Shown here piece by piece: positions 1 through 8,052 of a stretch of DNA of 64,000 nucleotides. The position numbers and the translations under genes were made by a program. The notes under the pieces were generated by a model. That model saw only the letters and a list, made by a program, of their open reading frames with translations, had not been told where the DNA came from and made no database searches. The DNA is from Cereibacter sphaeroides (lineage in GTDB: Bacteria > Pseudomonadota > Alphaproteobacteria > Rhodobacterales > Rhodobacteraceae), in assembly GCA_003243455.1 (NCBI GenBank), contig QFQS01000003.1, positions 248,001-312,000 on the forward strand, given 5' to 3'. How positions within the stretch are numbered: position 1 is the stretch's first letter; each line of letters begins with the position of its first letter.

Positions 1-509
1 TGCACGGTGAAGGCCCGGTCATTGTAAAGCAGCGCCGCATTCTCGCAGAACTCGTTCGTGGCGATGACCTTGGCATCTTCGGGCACCTTTACCACCTGAT
101 CCTGGTGCCAGGCGTTCAGGACGGTCTCGCCATCGTCGAACTTGTATTTCGTGGGGCCGACCGACCAGCCACCGGGGAATTTCTCGACCTTTCCCCCAAG
201 AGCCTGGGCGATGATCTGGTGGCCGAAGCAGATGCCGACCAGCGGCACGCCCGCCGCGTAGGAATCGCGGATGAAGGCCTCCAGCGGAGGAATCCAGGGA
301 TGGTCCTCATAAGCGCCGTGGCGGGAACCGGTGATGAGCCAGCCTTCGGCATCGTGGATGCCGTTGGGAAACTCACCATCCACGACCGCCCAGTTGCGGA
401 AGGTCAGCCCGCGCCCGTCCAGCAGGCGGGCGAACATGGCGGGATAGTCGCCGGATTCGCCGATCAGGGCGTCGGGGGCGTGGCCGGTTTGCAGGATGCC
501 GATCTGCAT
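1..509 (-). CDS. Class I glutamine amidotransferase (partial, 3' end beyond window)
   Basis: This is a class I glutamine amidotransferase-like hydrolase; members release ammonia from glutamine or cleave gamma-glutamyl amides. The visible 169 residues begin MQIGILQTGH. They contain the nucleophile elbow GICFGHQ (Cys94) and a WHQD segment typical of GuaA-like stand-alone amidotransferases. The window edge cuts the frame just before the expected HPE motif that completes the triad, so the active site cannot be checked fully. The gene is the last visible one of a minus-strand operon behind a glutamine-synthetase-like ligase, 73 bp downstream of it. By analogy with PuuA/PuuD it may hydrolyse the gamma-glutamyl product made by that ligase. 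This is inferred from context; a general stand-alone amidotransferase is the alternative. Confidence 0.85.
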   Translation of the reverse strand, partial: MQIGILQTGHAPDALIGESGDYPAMFARLLDGRGLTFRNWAVVDGEFPNGIHDAEGWLITGSRHGAYEDHPWIPPLEAFIRDSYAAGVPLVGICFGHQIIAQALGGKVEKFPGGWSVGPTKYKFDDGETVLNAWHQDQVVKVPEDAKVIATNEFCENAALLYNDRAFTV

Positions 510-557
510 GGAAAATCCGTGGTTAAAGCTTGCAGGGTAGTGGGCGTGCAACAGTCG

Positions 558-582
558 GGCAAGGGGCGTGACGCCCCCTGCC
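558..582 (-). promoter_or_regulatory. Intergenic GC hairpin between the glutamine-synthetase-like and amidotransferase genes
   Basis: An 11-bp stem with one mismatch (558-568 against 572-582) and a 3-nt loop fills the start of the gap after the ligase stop codon. No T-tract follows in the minus direction, so a full terminator is unlikely. It may partly attenuate transcription or protect the upstream mRNA. Confidence 0.4.
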
Positions 583-1917
583 TCAGACCGTATCGAGATA
601 CAGCTCGACCTGTTCCTCGCGGTTCAGGTCGGCCATGTAGTGCAGTTCTTGCCGCTTGGTCAGCACGTAGTTGCGGATCAATTCGCGCGGCAGGAAGCTT
701 TCGATGATCGTCGATTTCTCGAACGCTTCGATGGCCGCATCCCATGTGGTGGGGATTTGCGGCAGGTCCAGCGCATAGGCATTCCCGTTGATCGGGGCCG
801 GTGGCTCTACCCCGTCCTCGATGCCCATGTAGGCGGCACCAAGGATGGCCGCCAGCATCAGGTAGGGGTTCACGTCACCGCCGGCCACGCGATGCTCGAT
901 CCGGCGCGCCGAGGGATTCCCGGCGGGAATGCGGATCGCCATGGTCCGGTTCTCGTATCCCCAGGCGACAGCGGTCGGCGCATGTGCGTCGGGCACCAGC
1001 CGGTCAAAGCTATTGGCATGGGGCGCGAAAACCAAGGTGCTGTCATGCATCGCCTTCAGACATCCGGCGACCGCATAGCGCATCAGGTGCGATCCTTCGG
1101 GTCCGCCGTTGTTGAAGACGTTCTTGCCCTCTGCATCGACCACCGAAAAATGGGTGTGTAGGCCCGAGCCCGAATATTCGGGGTAGGGTTTCGCCATGAA
1201 ACTGGCCGCAAAGCCGTGGCGGCGGGCCAGACCCTTGACCAGCATCTTGAACAGCCAGGCATCGTCGGCGGCGCGCAGCGCGTCGTCGCAATGCATCATG
1301 TTGACCTCGAACTGGCCAAGACCGGTTTCCGAAGTCGAGGTATCGGCCGGAATGTCCATCGCCTCGCAGGCGTCGTAGAGGTCGGTGAAGAAGGTGTCGA
1401 ATGCATCGAGTGCGCGGATCGACAGCGTTTCGGACGCTTTGCGGCGCTTACCCGAACGCGGAGATGGCGGCACCTGCAGCGTCTTGCCGCTGTCGTCGAT
1501 CAGGAAGAACTCAAGCTCGACCGCCACGACGGGGGTCAGGCCCTTGGATTTGAACTTGTCCAGCACCGCGCGCAGGGCGTGGCGCGGATCGCCCTCATAG
1601 GGCAGGCCGTTCTCGCGGAACATCCAGATCGGCAGCAGCGCCGTCGGCGCCTCCAGCCAGGGCATGGGCATGAAGCCACGCTCGGTTGGTTTCAGAACAC
1701 CGTCGGCATCGCCCTGTTCAAAGACCAGCGGGCTGTCGTCGATATCTTCGCCCCAGATATCAAGGTTCAGGACCGAGAAGGGAAAGCGCGTGCCATCCTC
1801 GACCACCTTGTTGGCAAACCTTGCCGGGATGCGTTTGCCCCGCGCCTGACCGTTTAGGTCTGCTGCGGCAACGCGGATCGTTCGCACCTCTGGGTGCTTC
1901 CTAAGCCAGTTCTTCAT
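583..1917 (-). CDS. Glutamine synthetase family protein (gamma-glutamylamine ligase type)
   Basis: 444-residue member of the glutamine synthetase superfamily, an ATP-dependent glutamate-amine ligase. The family shows in the N-terminal beta-grasp region with VAAADLNGQARGKR, the glutamate-coordinating block VAVELEFFLIDDSG, the STSETGLGQFEVN segment, the HTHFS motif of the catalytic barrel, and the AGNPSARRIEHRVAGGDVNPYL region that binds glutamate. The length, and a variant N-terminus lacking the usual GlnA start, fit PuuA/GlnA-like gamma-glutamyl-amine ligases better than assimilatory GlnA. It lies downstream of a polar amino-acid-type ABC transporter and upstream of an amidotransferase. That suggests gamma-glutamylation of an imported amine or amino acid. 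The substrate is not determinable from sequence. Confidence 0.85.
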   Translation of the reverse strand: MKNWLRKHPEVRTIRVAAADLNGQARGKRIPARFANKVVEDGTRFPFSVLNLDIWGEDIDDSPLVFEQGDADGVLKPTERGFMPMPWLEAPTALLPIWMFRENGLPYEGDPRHALRAVLDKFKSKGLTPVVAVELEFFLIDDSGKTLQVPPSPRSGKRRKASETLSIRALDAFDTFFTDLYDACEAMDIPADTSTSETGLGQFEVNMMHCDDALRAADDAWLFKMLVKGLARRHGFAASFMAKPYPEYSGSGLHTHFSVVDAEGKNVFNNGGPEGSHLMRYAVAGCLKAMHDSTLVFAPHANSFDRLVPDAHAPTAVAWGYENRTMAIRIPAGNPSARRIEHRVAGGDVNPYLMLAAILGAAYMGIEDGVEPPAPINGNAYALDLPQIPTTWDAAIEAFEKSTIIESFLPRELIRNYVLTKRQELHYMADLNREEQVELYLDTV

Positions 1918-2082
1918 ATCACATTAAGGCCGGGGCACGGACCAGACCGCCACCGGCAGCCCTCGGACCATGCCCTTGGTCCTATCCCCTTTTTCGATCC
2001 CCTCCCGCCGCGCGCCTGTTGCACGGCGCTCACATCGACGGGTCCGGGCGTGTGCCCGAATAATTTGATCAAATATTGGATA

Positions 2083-2922
2083 CTACCGGATCAGTTGCGG
2101 ACGCAAGCGAATTCTTGCCGGCGTGTTCGAAGGCAAGTGCCGGTTGAGGTATCGGTTCGCCTTGTTGAACGCCCAGGTCAGAAGAAGCGTCAGTATGATG
2201 AAATAGAAGGCGACGATGGGATAAGGGATGAAGGGGTTGAAGGTCTTGTCGGCGAAATAGTTCGCGTAATACAGCGCATCGCCGTTTTGGCGAAACGCTG
2301 GAAAGCCCGAGAAAAACACCAGAGTCGTCGACTGGAACAGGAAAATCGCCTCGTTGGTATAGGCGGGCCAAGCAAGACGCAGCATGGTGGGCCACAGCAC
2401 GCGGCGGAACCGTTTCCAGCCCGACAGGCCATAGGCATCGGCGGCTTCGATGTCGCCCTTTGGCACCGACTGCAACGCGCCATAGAAGATTTCGGCGGAG
2501 TAGGCGGCGGTGTTCAGGAACAGAACGATCAGTGCCCCCGCCCAGGCCTTGGTCAGCCAGCTTGTTTCCACGGTCAGGGTGGTGATGCCCAGCGGAATGT
2601 CGAAACCCGCCTTGGGGAGCAGCACGAAAGCCTCGTAGAACAGAAAGAACTGGATGAACAGCGGCGAGCCGCGGAAGATGAAGATGAACCACTCGGCGGG
2701 TTTGCGCAGCCAGATGTGGCGGCTGGCCCGCGCCATGGCGACTGCGTTGGCCGCGAAAAACCCGAAAAGCAGCGCCAGCACACCGAAATAGATGTTCCAG
2801 ATCAGGCCGGACCCGATCAGCGTGAAATGCTGGCACAGGGTAAAGTCGGTCTTTGGCAGCAGCCGCTCACCGACGCCGATCGAGCGCAGTCCATAGGCCT
2901 GGATCGTCTCGAAACAGGTCAT
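2083..2922 (-). CDS. ABC transporter permease, polar amino-acid type (HisM-like)
   Basis: 279-residue inner-membrane permease of the HAAT/HisMQ family. Several hydrophobic spans are visible. The cytoplasmic coupling loop carries the family EAA motif as IEAADAYGLSGWKRFRRVLWPTMLRLAWPA (near residues 155-185). A FRGSPLFIQ segment, typical of these permeases, is near residue 100. Its start codon overlaps the stop of the upstream permease by 4 bp, so the two are translationally coupled and probably form the heterodimeric channel. It is the last transporter gene before the ligase gene, from which it is separated by 165 bp with no clear terminator. Confidence 0.9.
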   Translation of the reverse strand: MTCFETIQAYGLRSIGVGERLLPKTDFTLCQHFTLIGSGLIWNIYFGVLALLFGFFAANAVAMARASRHIWLRKPAEWFIFIFRGSPLFIQFFLFYEAFVLLPKAGFDIPLGITTLTVETSWLTKAWAGALIVLFLNTAAYSAEIFYGALQSVPKGDIEAADAYGLSGWKRFRRVLWPTMLRLAWPAYTNEAIFLFQSTTLVFFSGFPAFRQNGDALYYANYFADKTFNPFIPYPIVAFYFIILTLLLTWAFNKANRYLNRHLPSNTPARIRLRPQLIR

Positions 2923-3800
2923 GCCGCGGCCTTTCGCTGGGCTTCGCCGGCCATGGTCGCCTGGCCTTTGGTCAGACGGCGGGTCAGCCGCGCCAGGACG
3001 ATTTCCGACACACGGGTCATGGCGAGGTAGAAGATCAGAAGGCCAAGGAAATAGAACAGCCTCCAGTCAGGATGGGGATAGGCAAAGGTGCTGGTCTTTG
3101 ACCCGCCCAGTTCGCGCGCCCAATAGACGATATCCTGCACACCCAGCAGGAACAAAAGCGGCGTCGCCTTGATCAGGATCATCCACAGGTTCGACAGGCC
3201 GGGCAGGGCGTAGACCCACATCTGCGGCACAAGGATACGGCGGAAAACCTGGCGCTGTGTCATGCCATAGCTTTCGGCGGTTTCCAGTTGCGCGCGCGGA
3301 ACCGCCTGCATGGCGCCCGACAACACGTTGGCGGCGAAGGCGCCGAAGACAATGGCAAAGGTCGTGATCGCCATCGCAAAGCCGTAGAGTTGGTGGACAA
3401 GCTGAGGCGCGTCACCCGAGGGGATCTTGGCCTGCGGGCAGACCCGGAACTCCAGCCCGTTGCGGATGGGTTCAGTCCATTCGGGGCATCGAACCTGGTG
3501 CAATGACCATTCCAGCCCCTGGTCGATTGCGATGACGAAGAACAGGAAGAACACGATGTCGGGCACGCCCCGCACCATCGCCGTGTAGGTCTTGCCGAAA
3601 AAGCGCAGGGGCAGCACCGAAGATCGGGATGCCATGGCGCCAAGGAAGCCAAACCCTAGCGCGATGGGCGCGGTGATGGCCAGAAGGACCAGCACCGTGA
3701 CGAATGACCAATAGAAACTGATGTGCTTGCCGGTGGTCAGGTAGCACCCCAACCAGCCAAGGCCGTCTAGCGTCGAAGGGTCGGCACAGCTTGCAAGCAT
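2919..3800 (-). CDS. ABC transporter permease, polar amino-acid type (HisQ-like)
   Basis: 293-residue membrane permease, partner of the downstream HisM-like subunit. The EAA loop reads LETAESYGMTQRQVFRRILVPQ, and a VRGVPDIVFFLFF segment marks the HisQ/GlnP type. An unusually long insert with CPEWTEPIRNGLEFRVCPQ lies between the early membrane spans and contains two cysteines; it would lie outside the membrane and could form a disulfide in the periplasm. The gene follows the binding-protein gene after a 61-bp gap holding a strong hairpin, which suggests differential expression of the binding protein and the permeases. Confidence 0.9.
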   Translation of the reverse strand: MLASCADPSTLDGLGWLGCYLTTGKHISFYWSFVTVLVLLAITAPIALGFGFLGAMASRSSVLPLRFFGKTYTAMVRGVPDIVFFLFFVIAIDQGLEWSLHQVRCPEWTEPIRNGLEFRVCPQAKIPSGDAPQLVHQLYGFAMAITTFAIVFGAFAANVLSGAMQAVPRAQLETAESYGMTQRQVFRRILVPQMWVYALPGLSNLWMILIKATPLLFLLGVQDIVYWARELGGSKTSTFAYPHPDWRLFYFLGLLIFYLAMTRVSEIVLARLTRRLTKGQATMAGEAQRKAAA

Positions 3801-3814
3801 CGGGCTTCACGGCA

Positions 3815-3841
3815 AACGCCCGGCACGATTGGCCGGGCGTT
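3815..3841 (-). promoter_or_regulatory. Stem-loop between binding-protein and permease genes
   Basis: Perfect 10-bp inverted repeat (3815-3824 against 3832-3841) with a 7-nt loop, directly downstream of the periplasmic binding-protein gene. There is no T-run in the transcribed minus direction. Such hairpins after binding-protein genes of ABC operons commonly stabilise the upstream message or partly terminate transcription, which keeps binding protein in excess over permease. That role here is inferred. Confidence 0.5.
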
Positions 3842-3861
3842 CACACTATCCTTTCATCAAA

Positions 3862-4584
3862 TCAGAAAGTCGCGGCGTTTTCGCCGAACCACTGCTTGAT
3901 CATGGCATTCAGCGTGCCGTCGGCCTTGACCGACTGGATTGCTGCGTCGAATTTGCCCTTCAGCTCCGTATCGCTCTGGCGCAGGCCGATGCCGATACCG
4001 TCGCCGAGTTTCACGTCGTCGCCCGCAAAAACCATCTCGCCGTTGGACTCGGCCACGATGGGCGCAAGAAAGTCCTTGTCAGCCAGAACCGCATCAGCCT
4101 CTCCGTTGCGCACGGCGGCGACGGTTTCGTCAGGCGTTGCGAATTCCAAGAGCTTCGCGCCGGTTTCCGAGACGTGGCCGGCCTGGATGGTGCCGGTCTG
4201 CGCGGCAACGGTGCCGGCCTTGATGTCGGCGTCGGCGGACAGAGCGGCATATGCCGAAGCGGCGGGCGGGAAATAGGCTTCGGTAAAGCCGATGACCTTT
4301 GCACGTTCGGCGGTAATGCTCATGCCCGCGATGATCGCGTCATAGTTGCCCGACTGAAGGTTCGGGATGATGCTATCCCAGTCGTTGGTCACCCAGGTGC
4401 AGGTCAGACCGGCGCGCTTGCACAACTCATCGCCCAGTTGGCGCTCGAAGCCGTCGACCTCGCCCGCGTCGTTGATGAAGTTGTAGGGCGGGTAGGCGCC
4501 CTCGGTGCCCATGCGCACGGTCTGGGCCATCGCCAGACCAGTGGAAAGCGCCAGCATCGCGGCGCCAAGGATCAGTTTTTTCAT
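3862..4584 (-). CDS. ABC transporter substrate-binding protein, Lys/Arg/Orn-binding type
   Basis: 240-residue periplasmic solute-binding protein (SBP_bac_3 family). A clean signal peptide, MKKLILGAAMLALSTGLAMA, is followed by QTVRMGTEGAYPPYNF, the N-terminal lobe typical of lysine/arginine/ornithine and octopine/nopaline binding proteins. DAIIAGMSITAERAKVIGFTEAYF is the family ligand-contact region, and the C-terminal LNAMIKQWFGENAATF is also typical. I chose the ATG at 4584 because it starts the signal peptide and has GGGGAGA about 6 nt upstream; an upstream in-frame ATG at 4635 would overlap the ATPase gene. The exact ligand cannot be assigned; a basic amino acid or related amine is most likely. 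Confidence 0.92.
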   Translation of the reverse strand: MKKLILGAAMLALSTGLAMAQTVRMGTEGAYPPYNFINDAGEVDGFERQLGDELCKRAGLTCTWVTNDWDSIIPNLQSGNYDAIIAGMSITAERAKVIGFTEAYFPPAASAYAALSADADIKAGTVAAQTGTIQAGHVSETGAKLLEFATPDETVAAVRNGEADAVLADKDFLAPIVAESNGEMVFAGDDVKLGDGIGIGLRQSDTELKGKFDAAIQSVKADGTLNAMIKQWFGENAATF

Positions 4585-4621
4585 TGGGTATCTCCCCGTT
4601 TCTTTTGCAGTTGTCGTGAAC

Positions 4622-5410
4622 TCATGCCGTAGCACTTAGGAAACCGCGCAAACGGTCGGTCTGCGGATTTCCGAAAAGACGTTCAGGCGGGCCTTCTTCC
4701 TCGATCCTACCTTGGTGCAGGAACACGACGTGATCAGATACATCGGCGGCAAGGCGCATGTCGTGGGTAACAAGGATCATCGTCCGACCCTCGTCCGCCA
4801 GGGCCTTGATGACCTTGACCACCTCTTGCTCAAGCTCCGGGTCCAGTGCCGAGGTCGGCTCGTCGAACAAAAGCGCGCGCGGCTCCATGCACAGGGCGCG
4901 GGCGATCGCGGCGCGCTGTTGCTGGCCGCCCGACAGCATCGCGGGCCAAGCATCGGCCTTGTCGCCGATCCCGACCTTTTCCAGCAGACCGCGGGCGCGT
5001 TTTTCCACCACCGCCGGATCCTGGCGCAAAACGGTGACGGGTGCCTCCATCACGTTCTGCAGGATGGTCATATGGGCCCACAGGTTGAACTGCTGGAATA
5101 CCATCGACAGGTTGGTGCGAATGCGGATCACCTGCCCGCGGTCGGCAGGATGGCGGGCGTGGCCCTGACCTTTCCAGGATACCGGTTCACCCTCGAACAC
5201 CACATCGCCGTCCTGGCTGTCCTCCAAAAGGTTGCAACAGCGCAGGAGCGTCGATTTGCCAGACCCCGACGACCCGATCAGCGATACGACATGGCCGCGC
5301 GGCGCGGTCAGGTCGACGCCCTTCAGCACCTCCAGATCGCCGTAACTCTTGTGCAGGTTACGGATCTGGATGACGGGAGTTTTCGGGTCTGGATGAAGCG
5401 AAGCTGTCAC
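4622..5410 (-). CDS. ABC transporter ATP-binding protein, polar amino-acid type (HisP-like)
   Basis: Cytoplasmic ATPase energising the transporter encoded downstream. Walker A is GSSGSGKST, the Q-loop region is SMVFQQFNLWAHMT, the signature is LSGGQQQR, Walker B is LLFDEPTSALD, and the H-loop is THDMRL. These match the HisP/GlnQ group. I place the start at a GTG (5410), giving 262 residues, the usual size for the family. An ATG at 5464 would add 18 residues whose codons (ATT, CCT, TTT, TTA) look non-coding for this GC-rich genome, so that stretch is more likely leader. It is the first gene of the operon ATPase, binding protein, two permeases, ligase, amidotransferase. Confidence 0.9.
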   Translation of the reverse strand: MTASLHPDPKTPVIQIRNLHKSYGDLEVLKGVDLTAPRGHVVSLIGSSGSGKSTLLRCCNLLEDSQDGDVVFEGEPVSWKGQGHARHPADRGQVIRIRTNLSMVFQQFNLWAHMTILQNVMEAPVTVLRQDPAVVEKRARGLLEKVGIGDKADAWPAMLSGGQQQRAAIARALCMEPRALLFDEPTSALDPELEQEVVKVIKALADEGRTMILVTHDMRLAADVSDHVVFLHQGRIEEEGPPERLFGNPQTDRLRGFLSATA

Positions 5411-5510
5411 GTTTTCGTCTGGTTCTAAAGGTCGGCAGAAAATAGGGCCGATATTCGGACCCATTGCAACGTTCTTCGCGCATTGACCCGTTGCTGAGGA
5501 CGCAGCGTGG

Positions 5511-6281
5511 TCAATTCCCTCGCGTCAATTGCTCGGGCGCGGGCGGGGTAGGCACCTCAAGATACCGCTCGGCGGGAATTGCGACCAACCCGCGAATCCC
5601 CGTCGCCTCACGGTCCTCGGGCGACATCGCGGCGATGGCGGCAGAGACGATGGTGAAAAGCTTGTCCCCGGGCGCACCGCTGGCGGCGATATAGGGCAGT
5701 CCCGGTGTCGGCGTGGTCTTGGCGATGGCGCGCAGGCCCTTGGTGAAAGGCTCCCACCGTTCCAGCATGCGCCAGGTCACGGCATCAAGCGCCGCTATGT
5801 CGGCCTGCCCCTCGGCCACGGCCAAGGCAGAGGCGCGATGGCCGCCGGTCCGCAGGCAGGGCGGCAGGCGCATATCATGGGATTCTGCGTGGGTTTGGGG
5901 CGCAGCCCAGCCGGACTGGGACACACCGTCATTATACGCAAAGCGTGCGCCGTCGAAATCGGCGAGCTTTTCGCGCAGATCATCGGTGCGGGCAATGAAG
6001 ATGCTGCGATAGTAGCCTTGCGGCGCACCGCGAATGCCATAGTCCGGCGTGCCGATCAGCGTGACCTTGCCGTGAAGCCGCGATCGATAGGGAAAACCGC
6101 ATGTCTGCGAAAAGGCGAGGTCGGGCGCGGTCCATTGTGGCCAGAGATCTTCCGCGCCGCGTGTTAGCGCATCCGGCGCGTCCAGCCCCTCGGCCCGCAT
6201 GCCGTCGCGGATCGCCGCCCAAAGCCGGTCGTTCGCCCCGGCCGTCTCTACCCGGTCATACATGGGCAGCGAGGCGATCAT
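5511..6281 (-). CDS. PhnD-like phosphate/phosphonate-binding family protein without a signal peptide
   Basis: 256-residue protein resembling the periplasmic binding proteins of phosphate/phosphite/phosphonate transporters (PhnD, PF12974). Family features are the SLPMYD start of the first lobe, the FSQTCGFPYR block, YRSIFIARTDDL, FAYNDGVSQSGW, and the interdomain segment ALAVAEGQADIAALDAVTWR. No N-terminal signal peptide is visible and no permease or ATPase is adjacent, so transport is unlikely to be its direct job. It overlaps the upstream TerB gene by 4 bp, so the two are probably co-translated. It may be a cytosolic ligand-binding protein, or a periplasmic one if the true start lies elsewhere. 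Confidence 0.8.
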   Translation of the reverse strand: MIASLPMYDRVETAGANDRLWAAIRDGMRAEGLDAPDALTRGAEDLWPQWTAPDLAFSQTCGFPYRSRLHGKVTLIGTPDYGIRGAPQGYYRSIFIARTDDLREKLADFDGARFAYNDGVSQSGWAAPQTHAESHDMRLPPCLRTGGHRASALAVAEGQADIAALDAVTWRMLERWEPFTKGLRAIAKTTPTPGLPYIAASGAPGDKLFTIVSAAIAAMSPEDREATGIRGLVAIPAERYLEVPTPPAPEQLTRGN

Positions 6282-6715
6282 GCGCGTTCCACCCTTTGCC
6301 GTGCCAGCGCCGAGTCCACGTCGGTGATGCCCAGAAGGCTGGCCACCAGCCGCATCATCGCCTCTTCATCGTCGTCACGCACGCCATCGGCCAGCACCAC
6401 CTGCCACATCGCCTCCATCAGCGCGATACGGTCGTCGTGGGCTACGGCATCCTTCAGGGCGCGGGTGAAGCGAACGGTGTCCGGCGCCTCGGCCTCAAGA
6501 CTTTCGGCGGCGGTGCGCAGCTTGACCGCCTCAAAAGGCGAGAGGTGATAGGTCGTGGCCAGCACCTTGTCGATGCGGTCCACTTCGGACTGGGTATAGG
6601 TATCATCGGACCGCGCGATGCGAACCAGCAGCGCCGCGAGTGCCAGGTTTGCCTCCGGTTCGGGAAGGCGGTCGGGGGCGGGCGCCAGAAGGCGGCGAAG
6701 CAGGGTGTCAAACAT
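6278..6715 (-). CDS. TerB-family (tellurite-resistance-like) protein
   Basis: 145-residue, mostly helical, acidic protein of the TerB/DjlA N-terminal superfamily. The fold is suggested by paired segments NLALAALLVRIARSDDTYTQSEVDRID and IALMEAMWQVVLADGVRDDDEEAMMRLVASLLG. Their acidic loops (SDDTY, DGVRDDDEE) resemble the metal-binding helices of TerB. No other ter genes are present, so tellurite resistance should not be assumed. Its stop overlaps the start of the PhnD-like gene, giving a two-gene unit. Function unknown. Confidence 0.8.
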   Translation of the reverse strand: MFDTLLRRLLAPAPDRLPEPEANLALAALLVRIARSDDTYTQSEVDRIDKVLATTYHLSPFEAVKLRTAAESLEAEAPDTVRFTRALKDAVAHDDRIALMEAMWQVVLADGVRDDDEEAMMRLVASLLGITDVDSALARQRVERA

Positions 6716-6783
6716 GGGCTGGATATAGCCTTTGGTTTTAGCCCTGCCAATCCGATTGGATCACCCGGGCAAGGCCTTAACGA

Positions 6784-7227
6784 TCAGATCACGAAGACGT
6801 TCAGCCCATCGACGCCGGTTTCGATCAGGCGGAAGCCGCGGGCAATGTAATACGGTGAATTCTGGGGCGAAGCGCACAGGTAGCAGGATGAATGCCCCAA
6901 TGCGTTCGCCATTTCCCGTGCCGCGCTAATCAGCGTTGCAGCGATACCCTGGCTGCGGAACTCGGGTTCCACCCAAAGCGCCGCGATCCAGGGGGCGTAT
7001 TGCGGTCGCGCCTCCAGATCGTTCTCGATGACCAGAACCGAACCGAGATAGTGTGCGCTATCGTGCGCGACCAGCGCGAAGGGAATCCCATCGCCCGTGA
7101 TCATCGGCTTTAGCCCGGCGCGATAGTCTGCCTCGCCCAGTTCGCTGTCGGTCCACCAGGCAGTCCAGCCACGGTTCGCGATGATGTCGGCAAAATGCGG
7201 GACATCGGTCAGGGCAGAGATCTTCAT
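6784..7227 (-). CDS. GNAT family N-acetyltransferase
   Basis: 147-residue acetyl-CoA-dependent acetyltransferase fold. The acetyl-CoA loop reads FRSQGIAATLISAAREMANALG (about residues 91-112), preceded by the beta4 strand IAALWVEPE and followed by CYLCASPQNSPYYIARGFR, where the Tyr-Tyr pair is typical of the family. The start codon overlaps the end of the upstream rlmJ by 4 bp, so they form one transcription unit. The acceptor substrate is not predictable. Confidence 0.85.
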   Translation of the reverse strand: MKISALTDVPHFADIIANRGWTAWWTDSELGEADYRAGLKPMITGDGIPFALVAHDSAHYLGSVLVIENDLEARPQYAPWIAALWVEPEFRSQGIAATLISAAREMANALGHSSCYLCASPQNSPYYIARGFRLIETGVDGLNVFVI

Positions 7228-8006
7228 CTGGCCAGTTTCTTGTACAGCGCCGACAGGCGCGCCGCCTCTTCTGCCGTGCCGAAAGGCGGGTTCACGATGA
7301 ACATGCCCGACCCGATCATGCGATGCCCCTCTCTCACGGGGGGAAACCGGACCTCATGGCGCAGCGCATCGGGAAATGCGCGCTCCAAGGCCGCCAGCAT
7401 CGGGCCGTGGCTGCCAGAGGTCAGAAGCGGATACCACAGCGCAAGGATGCCCACGTTCCATTTGCGATTGATCGCCGCAAGCTGCTTTGGGATTGCCATG
7501 TAGTCGTCCTTGACCTCATAGGACGGATCGACCAGCAAAAGCCCGCGCCGTGGCGTCGGCGGGCAGACGGCCTGAGCCATGGCAAAGCCATCCTCGGCGC
7601 GGATGTGCGCGCCCCAGGGACCAAGCACCTGCTCCAGCGCCTGATGCTCGCGCGGATGCAACTCGGCCAGATGCATCTTGTCGCCATCGCGCAGCGAAAG
7701 CGCCGCCAGCAGGGGCGAGCCGGGATAGGCTTGCGCGCCATAGCGCGCGCGCACTTCGGCCAGTCGCCGCATGTAGGGGTGATCTGGCGGAAAATCAGCC
7801 GCAAGGCGGTCGATGCCACCTTCCGCTTCCCCCGTCTTCAGCGCCTCTGCCGAACCGAGGTCATACAGTCCGCGTCCGGCATGGGTCTCGATATAGGTGA
7901 GCGGTTTGTCCTTTTCCGTCAGGTAGTCGAGCATATGGCAAAGCAGCGCGTGCTTCTGCACATCGGCCGGATTTCCCGCGTGGTAGATATGTTGATAGGA
8001 CAGCAT
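7224..8006 (-). CDS. rlmJ: 23S rRNA (adenine(2030)-N6)-methyltransferase
   Basis: 260-residue SAM-dependent methyltransferase that modifies A2030 of 23S rRNA. The start MLSYQHIYHAGNPADVQKHALL is the hallmark of RlmJ, and ETHAGRGLYDL is its SAM-binding motif I. The catalytic motif usually written DPPY appears as LLVDPSYEVKDDY, with Ser replacing the second Pro. I chose the ATG at 8006; an upstream in-frame start at 8027 adds seven residues not typical of the family. Length is close to that of E. coli RlmJ. It is followed with a 4-bp overlap by the GNAT gene. Confidence 0.93.
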   Translation of the reverse strand: MLSYQHIYHAGNPADVQKHALLCHMLDYLTEKDKPLTYIETHAGRGLYDLGSAEALKTGEAEGGIDRLAADFPPDHPYMRRLAEVRARYGAQAYPGSPLLAALSLRDGDKMHLAELHPREHQALEQVLGPWGAHIRAEDGFAMAQAVCPPTPRRGLLLVDPSYEVKDDYMAIPKQLAAINRKWNVGILALWYPLLTSGSHGPMLAALERAFPDALRHEVRFPPVREGHRMIGSGMFIVNPPFGTAEEAARLSALYKKLAR

Positions 8007-8052
8007 GCCCCGGCCTAGCGCCAGCACCGGGGCATTTCAATACGATGCGGGT

